Shown: piece by piece, positions 43,530 to 53,744 of the stretch
Layout: each line of letters starts with the position of its first letter
Numbering within the stretch: the first letter of the stretch is position 1
DNA from: Symbiodinium natans
Taxonomy: Eukaryota > Sar > Dinophyceae > Suessiales > Symbiodiniaceae
Length of the DNA stretch: 64,000 nucleotides
Assembly: GCA_905221605.1 (NCBI GenBank)
Contig: CAJNDS010002776.1
Span: 217,984-281,983, forward strand
Reading direction: 5' to 3'
The notes under the pieces: generated by a model
Databases searched by the model: none
What the model was told of the DNA's origin: nothing
What the model saw: the letters and a program-made list of their open reading frames with translations, nothing else
Translations under genes and position numbers: made by a program

Positions 43530-44430
43530 TCATCTAAGTCCTATGAGTCTTCGAGGATCTCCGGGGCACATCAGACGTTCACTTTTGCATTTTCCCACCA
43601 TCAGCACCCCGGAGTAGGATTCAATGAAAGTGCACTTGGCCACAAATCGTATGCTGCATGCAGGTTGTTGAGTCTGCCAAGTGGATCCAAGTGACTTGTT
43701 CATCCATTGCGTAAGCTTTGACTTCATCAGCTTGCCGGACAGCGCCGATCCAGCTTTTGGAAGAGGATGGATTGCAAGGACTGTAGCCAGGAGTAAGTAA
43801 GCGGCCTCAGGGGGCAGATTTGACCTCTGCTGGCGACACATGGTACAACTGATTGTTGATATTTGCCATGGGCGCCCTAGAATGCCGCAAGCTGTGGCTT
43901 TAACCCATGCACATGCCACGGCGTATCTGTGGGCTGCACAGGGGACACGCTAGGGACCTGGGACTTTTGCCTCGGGGGCAAATCTTTCCTAGACAGATCG
44001 GACCCACCGCCGTGGAGCCGATGAGTCCGCCTCAAGAAGCTGAGAAGCCACAAGCAGATATGTTGCCAAGAAGCCATCAAGCCTCCCTTCCTTCTCTCTT
44101 GGTCACTTAGCACAACTAAAGTAATTGGTCCTTACATGAAATTTCCTTTGTTCATCCCTTTGCTAAAGATTTTGGTTCCAAGGCTTTGAAGCAAGTGTTT
44201 TGAAACCATGCCTTTTCTCTCCACGTCCCAAGGAAGACAGCAGCCAATCCAAGAGCGAACATGAAGAGGGGCCCGCCCATGCAAACCTGCGAGCATGCCG
44301 GTCCAGAAACGGAATTTCTAGCAAGTGAATGACAAAACAAAGTTGGACTACACACAATTCGTGCTGAATTCCTTCCTTATTGTCCCAAAATGCTGCGAAT
44401 TGCTTCCTCATTGCCTTCTCCATAGCTGGT
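43530..44430 (-). CDS. Unrecognised minus-strand exons
   Basis: The frame at 43919-43530 is open for 129 codons with NLPPEAAYLLLATVLAIHPL, then SGKLMKSKLTQWMNKSL. In the same DNA another frame reads IGAVRQADEVKAYAMDEQVT, which is equally plausible, so the true exon is ambiguous. Further upstream, 44423-44360 (MEKAMRKQFAAFWDNKEGIQ) and about 44290-44200 (GGPLFMFALGLAAVFLGTW, a good single membrane helix, then REKAWFQN) could be the first exons of a small membrane protein. No family was recognised. Confidence 0.35.
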
Positions 44431-44734
44431 TGCCTAGTTAACTAGTAGCCCACCCCACCAGCATGGCGGCCATCACCGCGAACTCCTCAGTCCAGGAAAT
44501 GGCCTCAGAAAAAGTGGCACTGCTGTTAGATGCTGTGCGCATGCATTGCGAGGGGGTTCCTGTGGAGACACTGGCATGGTCAAATCAAGTCATGTGAATA
44601 AAAAACCCCGAATATGCCTGAATAAATCCTGACCCTGCAATGCAGACTCCAGCCTCAAGAAATTCCTTTCAAACACTCTGGACAAAAAAGCCTGGAGAAA
44701 CCGTGAAAACTGCAAGCGGAAAAAGGAAACACGC

Positions 44735-45130
44735 TTAGTGTCTAAATATTGGCACTGCTGGCGCAAACCCACATCCTGCTCGACTTGCTACAGCATCTAA
44801 AGCCCGAGCTGGATCAAGACATATCAACCTGTTTGCTGCGAGGTCGCTGACGGGGTCGTAAGGCACTTCGGTGGGAAGCCCTCTGGCCCGGTGCTCTTTA
44901 CGAGCTTCCTGAGATGCGGTTTTGACATGTTTGGATTTGTGGGGATTGGCCGTTTTTGATGTCCAGTGACTGGTTAAAGCTACATTCGAAGATGGTGAGG
45001 TCATGCCACAACCGCGAACGTCTCGGAACGCTTAATCGACACTCCCCAATACTTGGCAAGGATCTGTACAGCTTGTCGACGCTCCTCCATGGGCAAGTCG
45101 TAAATCTCCTCCGGGGCTCCACGAGGTGAT
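44735..45130 (-). CDS. Unrecognised minus-strand exons
   Basis: The segment at about 45122-45010 reads APEEIYDLPMEERRQAVQIL, then AKYWGVSIKRSETF in a frame that ends at a TGA. The next segment, about 44935-44738, reads QEARKEHRARGLPTEVPYDP, then ANRLICLDPARALDAVASRA. Both look coding and are in different frames, so an intron near 44990 is likely. No domain was recognised; this is probably the 3' part of a gene starting further right. Confidence 0.4.
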
Positions 45131-46570
45131 TGTCAGCAACGAGCTAGCGTGTTCACACATGTCAGCACGGACATGCAATGCCCCCCTCGAGGAGGCAGGT
45201 ACGCGCGGCGCCACACTTCTCTCGCTGACTGTTCGCACACGATATCACCCGCCCAATCCCGCCCACGTGTCTAGCGGGGGCTCGCGCAACCCATCGAGTC
45301 ATGCCCCCCTCCCCCCCACCCCCTCCCCCTGTAAAACCTGCCTGGGACCCTTGCCCCTCAAACCTTCACAGAACCTTCTCCCCCTCTTTGACCCCCCTTA
45401 CCTTCCTTCGGTGCGGAATTTTGCCATGGCTCTTTCACAACAAACCCGTCATCTCCACATACTGCATGCTCTGGGCCGGCCCGGCTGCCGAGGCGGCGTG
45501 CGCAAGCGTTTGCAATTACCCTCTATACTTTGCGTGTACGGAGTCAATAGGCTGAGCTGCTCCTCCGGCATGCTGAACAGCTGGAGGGCATGGTAGGAAC
45601 TGGGTCCTAGGCTGAGGCTCGGTTTTTGCCTCGCAGCTCTGACCGAAGCTCTGGCAACTGGCAAAAAGAAGCACCGGCTGCCAGTCAAAACAAGCCTAGG
45701 GAGCCAGCCGCTAGACGGCAAAGGGTAATTACGTGGTAGCATGTGGTATACATGCCAGTCTCTTCTACAGTCTACAATGTGCTGACATGTCGGACTGATG
45801 CTTCTTAGATGCAACGATGCAAACTCTCACAACCTCGAGCTGTTGGCGCATGCTACTGCTGGACAGACGTGCAACAAGCAATGCGCGGACTCTCTGCCTG
45901 CCATATCGCCGAATTACTTCTCGCCATGGAGCCCGGCAAGCTTTGAGACGGTAAGAACTCTCTTAACTCAGTGGAGGTGAGAATCTTGAGCTTTGACCCT
46001 GGCCGACGAAGGAGTTTTCGCCCATGGCTGCCAAGCGCTGCTAAGTGCAGAGCAGGCCGCTGGACCTATATGCTAAGCCGACAAGGCTGCGAATGCGGGT
46101 TCAAGAAGCACTGCAAATCTGCCGGAGCATTCCAGTCTGGGAGTGCTTTCACCTTTCAAGCTCTTTCCATCAGAATCATGGGTTTTGGGACGAGTGTCCG
46201 TCCAGGGACCATTGTGTGAAGGTGCACCTACTATATGGTGTTGAATGTAACGCTGACGGGGGCCCAGCCCAAGCTGTCAACATTGCACGCTTTAGCGGCC
46301 CGATCAGCAAACTTTCTTTGAAGGCGCTCTCCTCTCCTCCCTGGCCGCCTCCCCTCTCCCCTCTAGTATGGGTCGGTCAGGAGCTGGGGATCGGGCTGTC
46401 AGCCGCATTCACGACACCCTGCGCACATGCTCGTTGCAACTCGTGGACGGGCGAAAGATGCCGGAAGCGAAGGCGGCGCGCCTCTGAATGCTCTGCGCCG
46501 GTAGACACACCACGGAATACAGGAACTGGCATCGAGGAAGGCAGCTCTGAGCCTGCAGAAACAGAGGACA
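45131..46570. other. No confident gene
   Basis: C-rich stretches at 45300-45420 and several domain-free frames on both strands (up to 180 codons, plus 46045-46587). Nothing recognisable as a gene or RNA. Confidence 0.4.
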
Positions 46571-47790
46571 TCATTGTATTAGAATAAATATTTCTACTAC
46601 TATAATTACTATAAATTACTATAATTGCTAGAATTGCTAGAAATACTATCATGCATTTCCTTCATCATGACCGAGATTTACCAGTATCGGTAGTGACTCC
46701 AATTTCTGTTGGTCAATGTGTCAGTCAATGTGTCAAAGTTGGCCAACTTAAAGGTAAGTTCCCCGCATGCTCTTCGTCGAGCCTTTCTTGTGTCGACCTG
46801 ACAGGAGACTCAGGGTGGGACAGGTGCGCAGATGTGTCCTCTGCCGAACGTGTCTTACGTCATTGTGAATATTCGTAAGTAACAATAGTAATGATAATAA
46901 AACTAATAATAGGAATGATGCTAATAATCGTATTAATAATAATAAAAGTAGTGAAAGTAATGAAAGTAATGAAAGCAATGAAAGTAATGAAAGTAATGAA
47001 AGTAATGAAAGTAATGATAGAAAGAATAGAAAAATAGAAATAATAGTAATAATAGTCATGATAGTAATAATAGTAATGATAGTAATGATAGTAATAATAG
47101 TAATAATAATACTAATAGTAATAATAGTAATAATAGTAATAATATAATAATAGTAATAATAGTAATATAATAGTAATAATAATAATATAATAATAGTAAT
47201 AATATAATAGTCATAATAGTCAATAATAGTAATATAGTAATAATAGTAATAAGAATAATAGTAATATATAGTAATAATATAATAATAGTAATAATAGTAA
47301 ATAATAGTAATAAGTAATAGTAGAATAATAGTAATAATAGTACTAATAGTAATAATATAATAAATAGTAATAATATAGTAATAATAAATATAGTAATAGT
47401 AATAATAATAATAGTTTATATTGTAAGTTGTAATAAGAGTAGTAATAGTAACTAAATCTCTTAATAACAAGATAAGGATAGTATCTATAATTTATAGCAA
47501 TTTTGGAGTTAAGTAGTTGTACAATTCTAGTACTATAGCACTATAGTATTGTAGTAATTAGTGTAATTTTAGTAAGTATAGTAAGTATAGTAATATAATA
47601 ACTATAGTAATTATAGTAATTATAGTAATTATAGTAATTATAATAATTATAATACTAATAATACTAATAATAATTGTAATAATTATTGTAATAATAATAA
47701 CTATAAAATTATAACAATTATAATAATTATATTAATTATAATAGCTATAGTACTCATAGTAGTAGAAAGAATACTAATACGCATAATCGT
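46571..47790. repeat. AT-rich trinucleotide microsatellite block, ~1.2 kb
   Basis: TAA/TAG/TAATAG repeats with gaaagtaat subrepeats at 46940-47020 and taatagtaataata at 47040-47440, then taattatag repeats at 47590-47730. The 240-codon minus frame, rich in Tyr, Ile and Thr, is an artefact. Almost no G or C on long stretches, so the DNA should melt easily. Confidence 0.85.
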
Positions 47791-47884
47791 AAATGCAATA
47801 TAATCATGATCTTTGTGGTAAAAGCAACAATAGTAATAATAGTTGTTATTGATCATGGTGATGATAGTAGTATGGGTGTGTGTT

Positions 47885-48060
47885 ATAATGGGGGGGGGGG
47901 GGTGGCGGGCGACAGGTATTGGGATCAGGGTATGTTTCGCGGCTATGTTTCGGTGTATGTTTCGGGGTTTCGGATATGTTTCGCGGCATCATGAGCTACT
48001 TTACCTGCAATTTCGGGGGTATGTTACGGGGTATGTTTCGTGGGTGTGCAACCCGTGTGG
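47885..48060. repeat. TATGTTTCG(C/G)GG minisatellite
   Basis: A 12-base G run (47890-47902) is followed by six or more copies of tatgtttcg(cgg/gtg/ggg) at 47931-47990 and two more (tatgttacgggg, tatgtttcgtggg) near 48021-48045. The spacing is irregular at 11-18 bp. Confidence 0.75.
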
Positions 48061-48099
48061 ACCCCCCAAAAACCACAAACGCATGTATCGTAATACAAT

Positions 48100-48466
48100 A
48101 GCCCGGGGCACATCCTGGGAGCCACTCTGCCAATTCCATTCTGCCGATGCTTTCGGAGGCAAACTTGGGAACTGACGAGCTTCTCCGTCGAGCACATGCG
48201 TTGCAGCGGCACGCGGCCTCCATTCTTTCGGACGACAGGTATATCGGAAATTTGTTAATCTGAGTTGAAAGCGGGAAGAGAGTGGCTGATGCATATTAGC
48301 GCCAGTTAGAGCTATCTCTTTCTTCTCTCCCTCTGTCTCTCTCTTTTTGTAATCTCTGAATGAACTCGGTAGTGCTCTCCACAGCAAATCCGAGTCCCCA
48401 TCGAGGTGGCGTGTGGGGAGCGGGTCCCACATCCATCTCCATGAGTTGCCTGGGATTTCCACAAAT
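48100..48466. other. No gene recognised
   Basis: Short gap with a CT-rich tract (48310-48350). The minus frame at 48001-48462 is open for 153 codons but is domain-free and crosses the minisatellite. Confidence 0.35.
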
Positions 48467-48541
48467 GGAAATTTCCGAAATTTGGGGTCCTACTATTTGG
48501 GGGTTTGTAATGGGGGTCCCTGATTTTCGTAAACCGCCAAA
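48467..48541 (+). mobile_element. GGGGATCC inverted-repeat element, copy 6 (internally deleted)
   Basis: The left end ggaaatttccgaaattt and right end gattttcgtaaaccgcc flank ggggtcctactatttggggg and gtaatgggggtccc. The ggggtacc/ttattat portion of the longer copies is missing, giving about 75 bp. Confidence 0.6.
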
Positions 48542-48799
48542 TCAGTGGAATGTAACTCCGAGACTCACTGGCCTGGCGCAGCACGCCAATTTAGGCAAAG
48601 CCTTCCTCGCGTTGGCTCATCAGTCGCTGCTTGGGCCCCGTAGCTGCCACAGCTGCTATACACGGCAACTGATGGTGCGCTACTCCGGCCCAGTCGACTC
48701 CTCATGCTTGTGGACCTACTATGCTGGCAGCACTGGCTCAAGCTCTGTTTCCCTTTTTGTCACGTGCAGCAGCAGCGCCTGTACATGCCTAGCCAAGTC

Positions 48800-49239
48800 T
48801 CAGCTTATATGGCTAAGCGACCTCGCTCAGTTGAACCAGCACAGTGTAGATGCACACATACGCCATACCATCCTGTGCGCCGTGGCTTACATACACGGTC
48901 AACGTGCTCACAAGCCATGTCGTTGTTGAATCGCCGGGGGAATGTGGAACATCTGTCCGTGTCGTTCATGGAGGCACAGGATTCCAAGCCGAGCGCTTCA
49001 ACTCGGCTTGTGGTGCCCATGCCGGCAGTGAGTTCACTGAACATCTTGGTAAGCTCCGCAAATGCCTCGTCGTCCCTTGCTGTCTGGTGGGTCCATGTGC
49101 TGTTCCAATACCCAGCAAGAAGTTGATGCTTCTGCGACCTTGCAGCAAGATAGGCTGCCTCGCCTGCTCGTGGTGGTGTTGCTGCAGCTTCCGCCGTTGG
49201 GAAATGAGATGGGAACCATACAACCCGATCATCACCCAC
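48800..49239 (-). CDS. Hypothetical protein, 144-codon frame
   Basis: The frame from ATG at 49239 begins MGDDRVVWFPSHFPTAEAAA, continues ARSQKHQLLAGYWNSTWTHQ, then DDEAFAELTKMFSELTAGMG and RVEALGLESCASMNDTDRCS. The first 110 residues look soluble and mixed alpha/beta. The last 35 (after CEHVDRVC) look intronic. It starts 140 bp downstream of the ATP-grasp stop codon on the same strand, so it is probably the next gene in the tail-to-head series. No family was recognised. Confidence 0.45.
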
Positions 49240-49381
49240 GGGACAGATGACTTTGGATGGGATGTCCCTGGCTGTTTAGAGCACAGTCACCGCCGCAGTC
49301 CAACTTCTCAAGTCCCCAAGAAGGATGCTGAAAGGCTGAAAGCGCCACGACTTGATTTCCACCAGACAGCTGTGAGCTGGT

Positions 49382-49627
49382 TCACTTGGTGATCTCTGCA
49401 GACAAAGCGTATCCCCTGATCCACTGGTCACGAAGCATTTCTAGCAACCATGCATCCACTTCGCCCCACTTCAGATTTTCTCGACCAAACCAGCCGGTCA
49501 CGATCGATACCTACAGACTCACAAGCAATCTCCATGACATGTGAGCAAGCTAAGCACAGGCCTCAGAGATGAGTGGGGCCCCTCCATTGGGAAAAATGTC
49601 GATGCGTATGAAGTCGGCACCCAAAGC
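49382..49627 (-). CDS. ATP-grasp-type ligase, two 3'-terminal exons
   Basis: Exon B (49627-49562, exactly 22 codons) reads ALGADFIRIDIFPNGGAPLI followed by SE. Exon C (49510-49382) reads VSIVTGWFGRENLKWGEVDA, then WLLEMLRDQWIRGYALSAEI and stop. The intron 49511-49561 (51 bp) starts GC and ends AG, and both exons are in phase 0. The pattern Gly-Ala-Asp-Phe-x-Arg-x-Asp, then a turn and an acidic residue before a Val-Ser-Ile strand, resembles the Mg-ATP site of ATP-grasp ligases (their D-x-F ... N/S-E motif). Only the C-terminal part is seen; upstream exons should lie beyond the AGT microsatellite. Substrate unknown; this is a motif-level call. Confidence 0.5.
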
Positions 49628-49776
49628 CTGGTGCAAGTCCCGCTTCAATCACACAGAGCACGGGCCGTACATTAGTCAAGTTTCTCTTATATAGAAAGCG
49701 CGAGAGATCACGTCTCTTGCCAGCGCATAATGCGCTCTAAGTGACACAAATATGAGCGCGACGTTTGCTTGCGAAA

Positions 49777-49935
49777 GATAATAGTAGTGATAGCAATAGT
49801 ACCAATAATAGTAACAGTAGTAGTAGCAGTAGTAGTAGTAGCAGTAGTAGTAGTAGCAGTAGTAGTAGTAGCAGTAGCAGTAGCAGTAGCAGTAGTAGTC
49901 GTAGTAGTAGTAGTAGCAGTAGTAGTGCTAATATG
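49777..49935. repeat. (AGT)n / (GCAGTA)n microsatellite
   Basis: Trinucleotide repeat of tag/agt with regular gcagta interruptions at 49815-49925. Probably intronic to the ATP-grasp gene. It resembles the much longer array at the right end of the window. Confidence 0.9.
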
Positions 49936-51750
49936 GCAAGTATGGAATAAGGATTGCTGGGACCTAAAGCTTGTGAGGTTGGACCCTCACCTCTTTGTGT
50001 TGGTGCTCATTGAAGCTCTGGTACCCAGAACATCCACATCCAAAAAATATACACACAAATGTACGTATCTGTATCCTGTATAGGCTTTGGCATGCCATTT
50101 TTTAGTTGAAGGGGCCTGTACTCCACTTTCCACACTTCTACATTCGATGGGCCGTCACATAATGCATTCCTCATTCCACAACTAAGTTCACATTTGTGAG
50201 GGAAAAAGACGAATGGGGTGCATCTTCGGAAGTCGGACAGGTATCTATAAAATAGTGTCAAAATGCGTGTCTTGTCTGCATTTTACGGGCCTGTATTGCG
50301 TCTTACTCTCTCTAGAAATAATAAGAAGTCCGGGGCCTTCGCGGCCTTCTCTGCCAGCGCAGTCACAGCTGACCGCAGAGCCAGGCCCCAAGGCAATCCC
50401 GTTCGGAAGGCGCCCCCAGCCTGTATCAAGGGAACCAAACGTGGAAGCAAGTGGAAGCAAGAGTTATATTACAATGCAACTCTGTGTTGCTGGTATGAAC
50501 AGAATGGTTACTGTGTTTCAAGTGATTGCCGCAGTCAAGATTTCCGGATGTTACAGGCTGTGCAAACAAGATGCAAAAACCTCGGCAATCAACAAGCACC
50601 GCGAAGAACAACAGACACATCGCAGCAGCTGTGTGATCTTTATGCCATTGCTGAAGCGCTAGAATGAGTGTTTGCGCCAGCTCTATACGCAGTATCGCAA
50701 GTGCATCGATTGGGCCTCAATGTGCTTCTGGGCTTTCATGGGCCGTGCAAAGATGGGCGTGCCATCGCCTGCATCGCTTGACACACATCGGCACGCTTTC
50801 AAGGCATGGGAGTGGCATCACGTGGCATAACTCTTTCCTCCTTTCAGAGAAAGATGTTGGTTGAAAAGAGAGAGTTGCTGTAGAATAAGTGAAGGATGAT
50901 AAGACAAAGCCTTGTAGCTCTGGGGGCGGCACTGCCGAAGTAGTTCAACCACGTGCCACCAGCTGCCATGACGCCGAAGAATAGGAGCCGCCCCCATGCC
51001 ACGAAACAAAAGGCCTGACACGGCCATCCATACATGTTCATCCGAACAGTCACAGCTTTGCCTCAATTATACACTTGCATGAGCTATGGATGCCATGCAA
51101 GCTGCTTGCTGACGTGCCACCAGAAGGTTGAATACTGCGCCCCGTACTTTCTGCAGCTTAACAACTTACAAAAGCCTCGTCCGGGAGGAGCCCACTTCGG
51201 CCGTCCCAGGTCTCGGCAAGCCTGAGACCATGACGTGGCAGTGTGATGCAGTGTGGCACCGAAGCCCCGCCACAGGACAAGTCAGTGAACCCGAACTCCC
51301 ACGCTTTAGGGTCCGTGCATTTCCACCAGGAGGCCTTGCTTTACTTTGTCGTCAGCTACGGGCGCATTGGTGACGCACCGCGTTTCACCTGAGCTCTCGG
51401 GCGACCTCTCAGCATAAGGAAAACGGCAGCTACCTCGATGCGGCCGCAATTATCGCAAATCGACTTTGTCAAGGGTGAAAAAAAACAACTCAGCCACCAG
51501 CAGCGATACATGTACACCCACATACTATTTTCATTTATTTTCCAGCCGAACGGCAGTCCGCAGCGCCGGTGCAGTCCTCCCAGCAGCGTGGTGCTGAGGG
51601 CTGGTCCTGACCAGCAATGCACGGCTGAGTTCTGTCTCTCCCTCATGCTGGTGATCAGCATTGGTGAGGACAACACACGTGCAGAACAAAGAAAGGCAAC
51701 CACTCCGTCAAACGAGGGGCTCCAAGGCTGTAGCTTTTTTGCACAGTCTG
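49936..51750. other. No confident gene (1.8 kb)
   Basis: Candidates only. A minus piece at 50190-50080 (MRNALCDGPSNVEVWKVEY) might be an ATP-grasp upstream exon. A minus piece at 51045-50930 (WGRLLFFGVMAAGGTWLNYF) is membrane-like. A plus frame at 50263-50667 is open for 134 codons. None has a recognised domain or clear splice sites. Confidence 0.4.
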
Positions 51751-51756
51751 CCCTCT

Positions 51757-52760
51757 TCAACGATCCTCAAACTTTGAAGCAAAAACCGCGTCAGCAGCTG
51801 TCTGTCCAACCTCGCGCTCGAAGGCCTGCATTGCCCAATTCGCCACTTGCTCATCATCCATATACCGGCCGGTAAGGAGGTCCCTGCCGATGAAAGTTCA
51901 GCGCACGTGCACATGCGCCACATCTCCAAACATGCTGAGGGTGCTGGCAGCGACCCCAACTTGAGAAAGCTGCATGGGGCTACGAAAGCTAGTGGCGCGA
52001 AGGAGGGATGGTCGAGGACGGCTTGAGGCAGGAGTGAATCCGGGTGCGGTAGACTGAGCGCTGTGAAGCTCGGGGTACTTGCGGAAAGCGGGCAAACAGC
52101 GAATTATTTTGAAGGCCGGGGTGGGGGCTTGTGGGCTGGACCGCTTGGACTGATCTGTTCGATCCATCTGCAAATTTTGAGGGCATGGAACTCAGCCCCA
52201 TGCGAAAGCCTATGACCGATGATATCAACATTTCAAGATCTACTGCAATGCATGGCGTATCCTGGTGTCCTCAAAAAGCAACCCCCCCCCCCCCCACCGC
52301 TTGCATCTGGCCTTCCATGTGACATCAGGAGCACCCCCAGTCCTGAGACCCGGAGCCATGGATGGCACGCTTGCTCACATGTGTCTATGAGACAAAAGTC
52401 ATACAAAAGGCATACAATAAAAACCAAATTCTGTCTTTTTCTCAGAAATCACTGCTTCGCCACATCGGTGTCAGGGGGTCTGTTGTGTGTAACTCTCCAT
52501 ACCCGCCTCCAACTGACAACTGCAAGACCGTTAAGACATACTTCATCGGTGTGGCCATATTCCAAGCGTCCTCCGTGATGCTTGTGCACGGCCTTGATGG
52601 CATACTGCCTGAGAGCACCTGAGATGGCACGAACCATGTCGTCGATGTTTTGTGAAAGGAGGAGATCCACTTTCAAAATCGAAATCATGACAGAAGCAGC
52701 AGAAAAGTAACAATCGCAAAGCTTCACAACGAGCATTCTTCGACTATTTCTACCAGGGGT
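51757..52760 (-). CDS. Unrecognised minus-strand multi-exon gene, 3' end resolved
   Basis: The last exon (51883-51757) reads DLLTGRYMDDEQVANWAMQA, then FEREVGQTAADAVFASKFED and stop, preceded by a clear CAG acceptor. The preceding exon (ends about 51900) reads MQLSQVGVAASTLSMFGDVA then HVHV; joining them gives HVHVRDLLTGRYMDDEQ in frame. Further upstream, about 52730-52550 has VKLCDCYFSAASVMISILKV, then DLLLSQNIDDMVRAISGALR, QYAIKAVHKHHGGRLEYG, a strongly protein-like helical exon probably of the same gene. Soluble, no domain recognised. A C-run (52271-52285) sits in an intron. Confidence 0.5.
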
Positions 52761-52769
52761 GGCATACAT

Positions 52770-53450
52770 TGAAAGCCCCTCAGATTTTCACTAGAAAACC
52801 TATGGGACCCCTGCTTCATCCTGTTTTGGGGGACCAGGTCATGTAAGTTAGTTGGTGCGATGGGTGGCTATGGACCATGGGCAGGGCAGTTGTGCAAAGC
52901 CGTCAAGCCCGCTCGGGTGCTTTCTCGAGCCAACAAACGACAGTCAGCCTGAGTTGCTAGGACGAATGGGACGAGCCGGAACGAAAGAAACCAAGAAAGA
53001 CCTTGCAAACTTTGGGCTAGTGGTAGCGCCTCGGCTAATGGGTCGAACAGAACTTGAATTCTCCGTTATCCTCGGACAAGCGATTCTCCAGAACATCAGC
53101 ACTTAAAACAATAAAACAACAATGAACAATGGATTTTCACAAGTGGTCTTCATTCAATGTTGACACAGCGACTGTAAATCGTACGGATGCGGAAGAAATC
53201 CTCGTACACCAGACAAGTGCATTCGGCAGAAAAGTGCTGAACTCGGTAAACACAGCATGTAATGCAGTCAAAGTAAGGCCTCCCCTACCGATGGGCACCT
53301 CGGCACCTTCGAAATCATAGCAGCAGTAGTTGTCGTAGCAATAGCAATGGCAGAAGAAGTAGTAGTAGTCGTCGTCGTGGTGGTGGCGGTGTCGTCACGG
53401 TACTGTCGTCGTGGCAATAATAATCAAAACACTGGTCGATACAGAGGATT
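52770..53450. other. No gene recognised; trinucleotide tract
   Basis: Unique sequence with a degenerate CAG/GTAGTCGTCGTCGTGGTGGTG tract at about 53318-53410. No domain in any frame. Confidence 0.4.
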
Positions 53451-53454
53451 GGTG

Positions 53455-53740
53455 CTACGGAACATGCCACCGGTAGAATATGATCAACATGTGATCTGGC
53501 TGACCGAAGCGGTCACGTAGTCGAACTCGAAGTTCGCCGGCTTTTTGAGACCAGGTGCGTAGCTGCTCCCAGGGAAGATCCGGCGTGGTGCTAGAAAACA
53601 AGGGCGACAGTGCAGGCAACTGCCTGAAGCTCCAGGTTTGGTCAGGCAAGGCGAGGCAATCGAGAATGCACAAGGCTCCCAGCTCAGCCTTAAGTGCAGA
53701 CGAGCTGCAGTTCAGCCAGCCGATTCTTCAAGGCAGCCTT
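53455..53740 (-). CDS. Unrecognised minus-strand exon
   Basis: A continuous frame reads IGWLNCSSSALKAELGALC, then ILDCLALPDQTWSFRQLPAL, TTPDLPWEQLRTWSQKAGEL and RVRLRDRFGQPDHMLI. It begins after an AG near 53736 and stops at 53455. Composition is convincingly protein-like (Trp, Leu and charged residues well distributed) and the complementary frames are poor. No family was recognised. Neighbouring exons were not found. Confidence 0.45.
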
Positions 53741-53744
53741 GTCC

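Noticed and set aside
46748-47470. 240-codon Tyr/Ile/Thr-rich minus frame
   Set aside because: AT-rich trinucleotide microsatellite translated.
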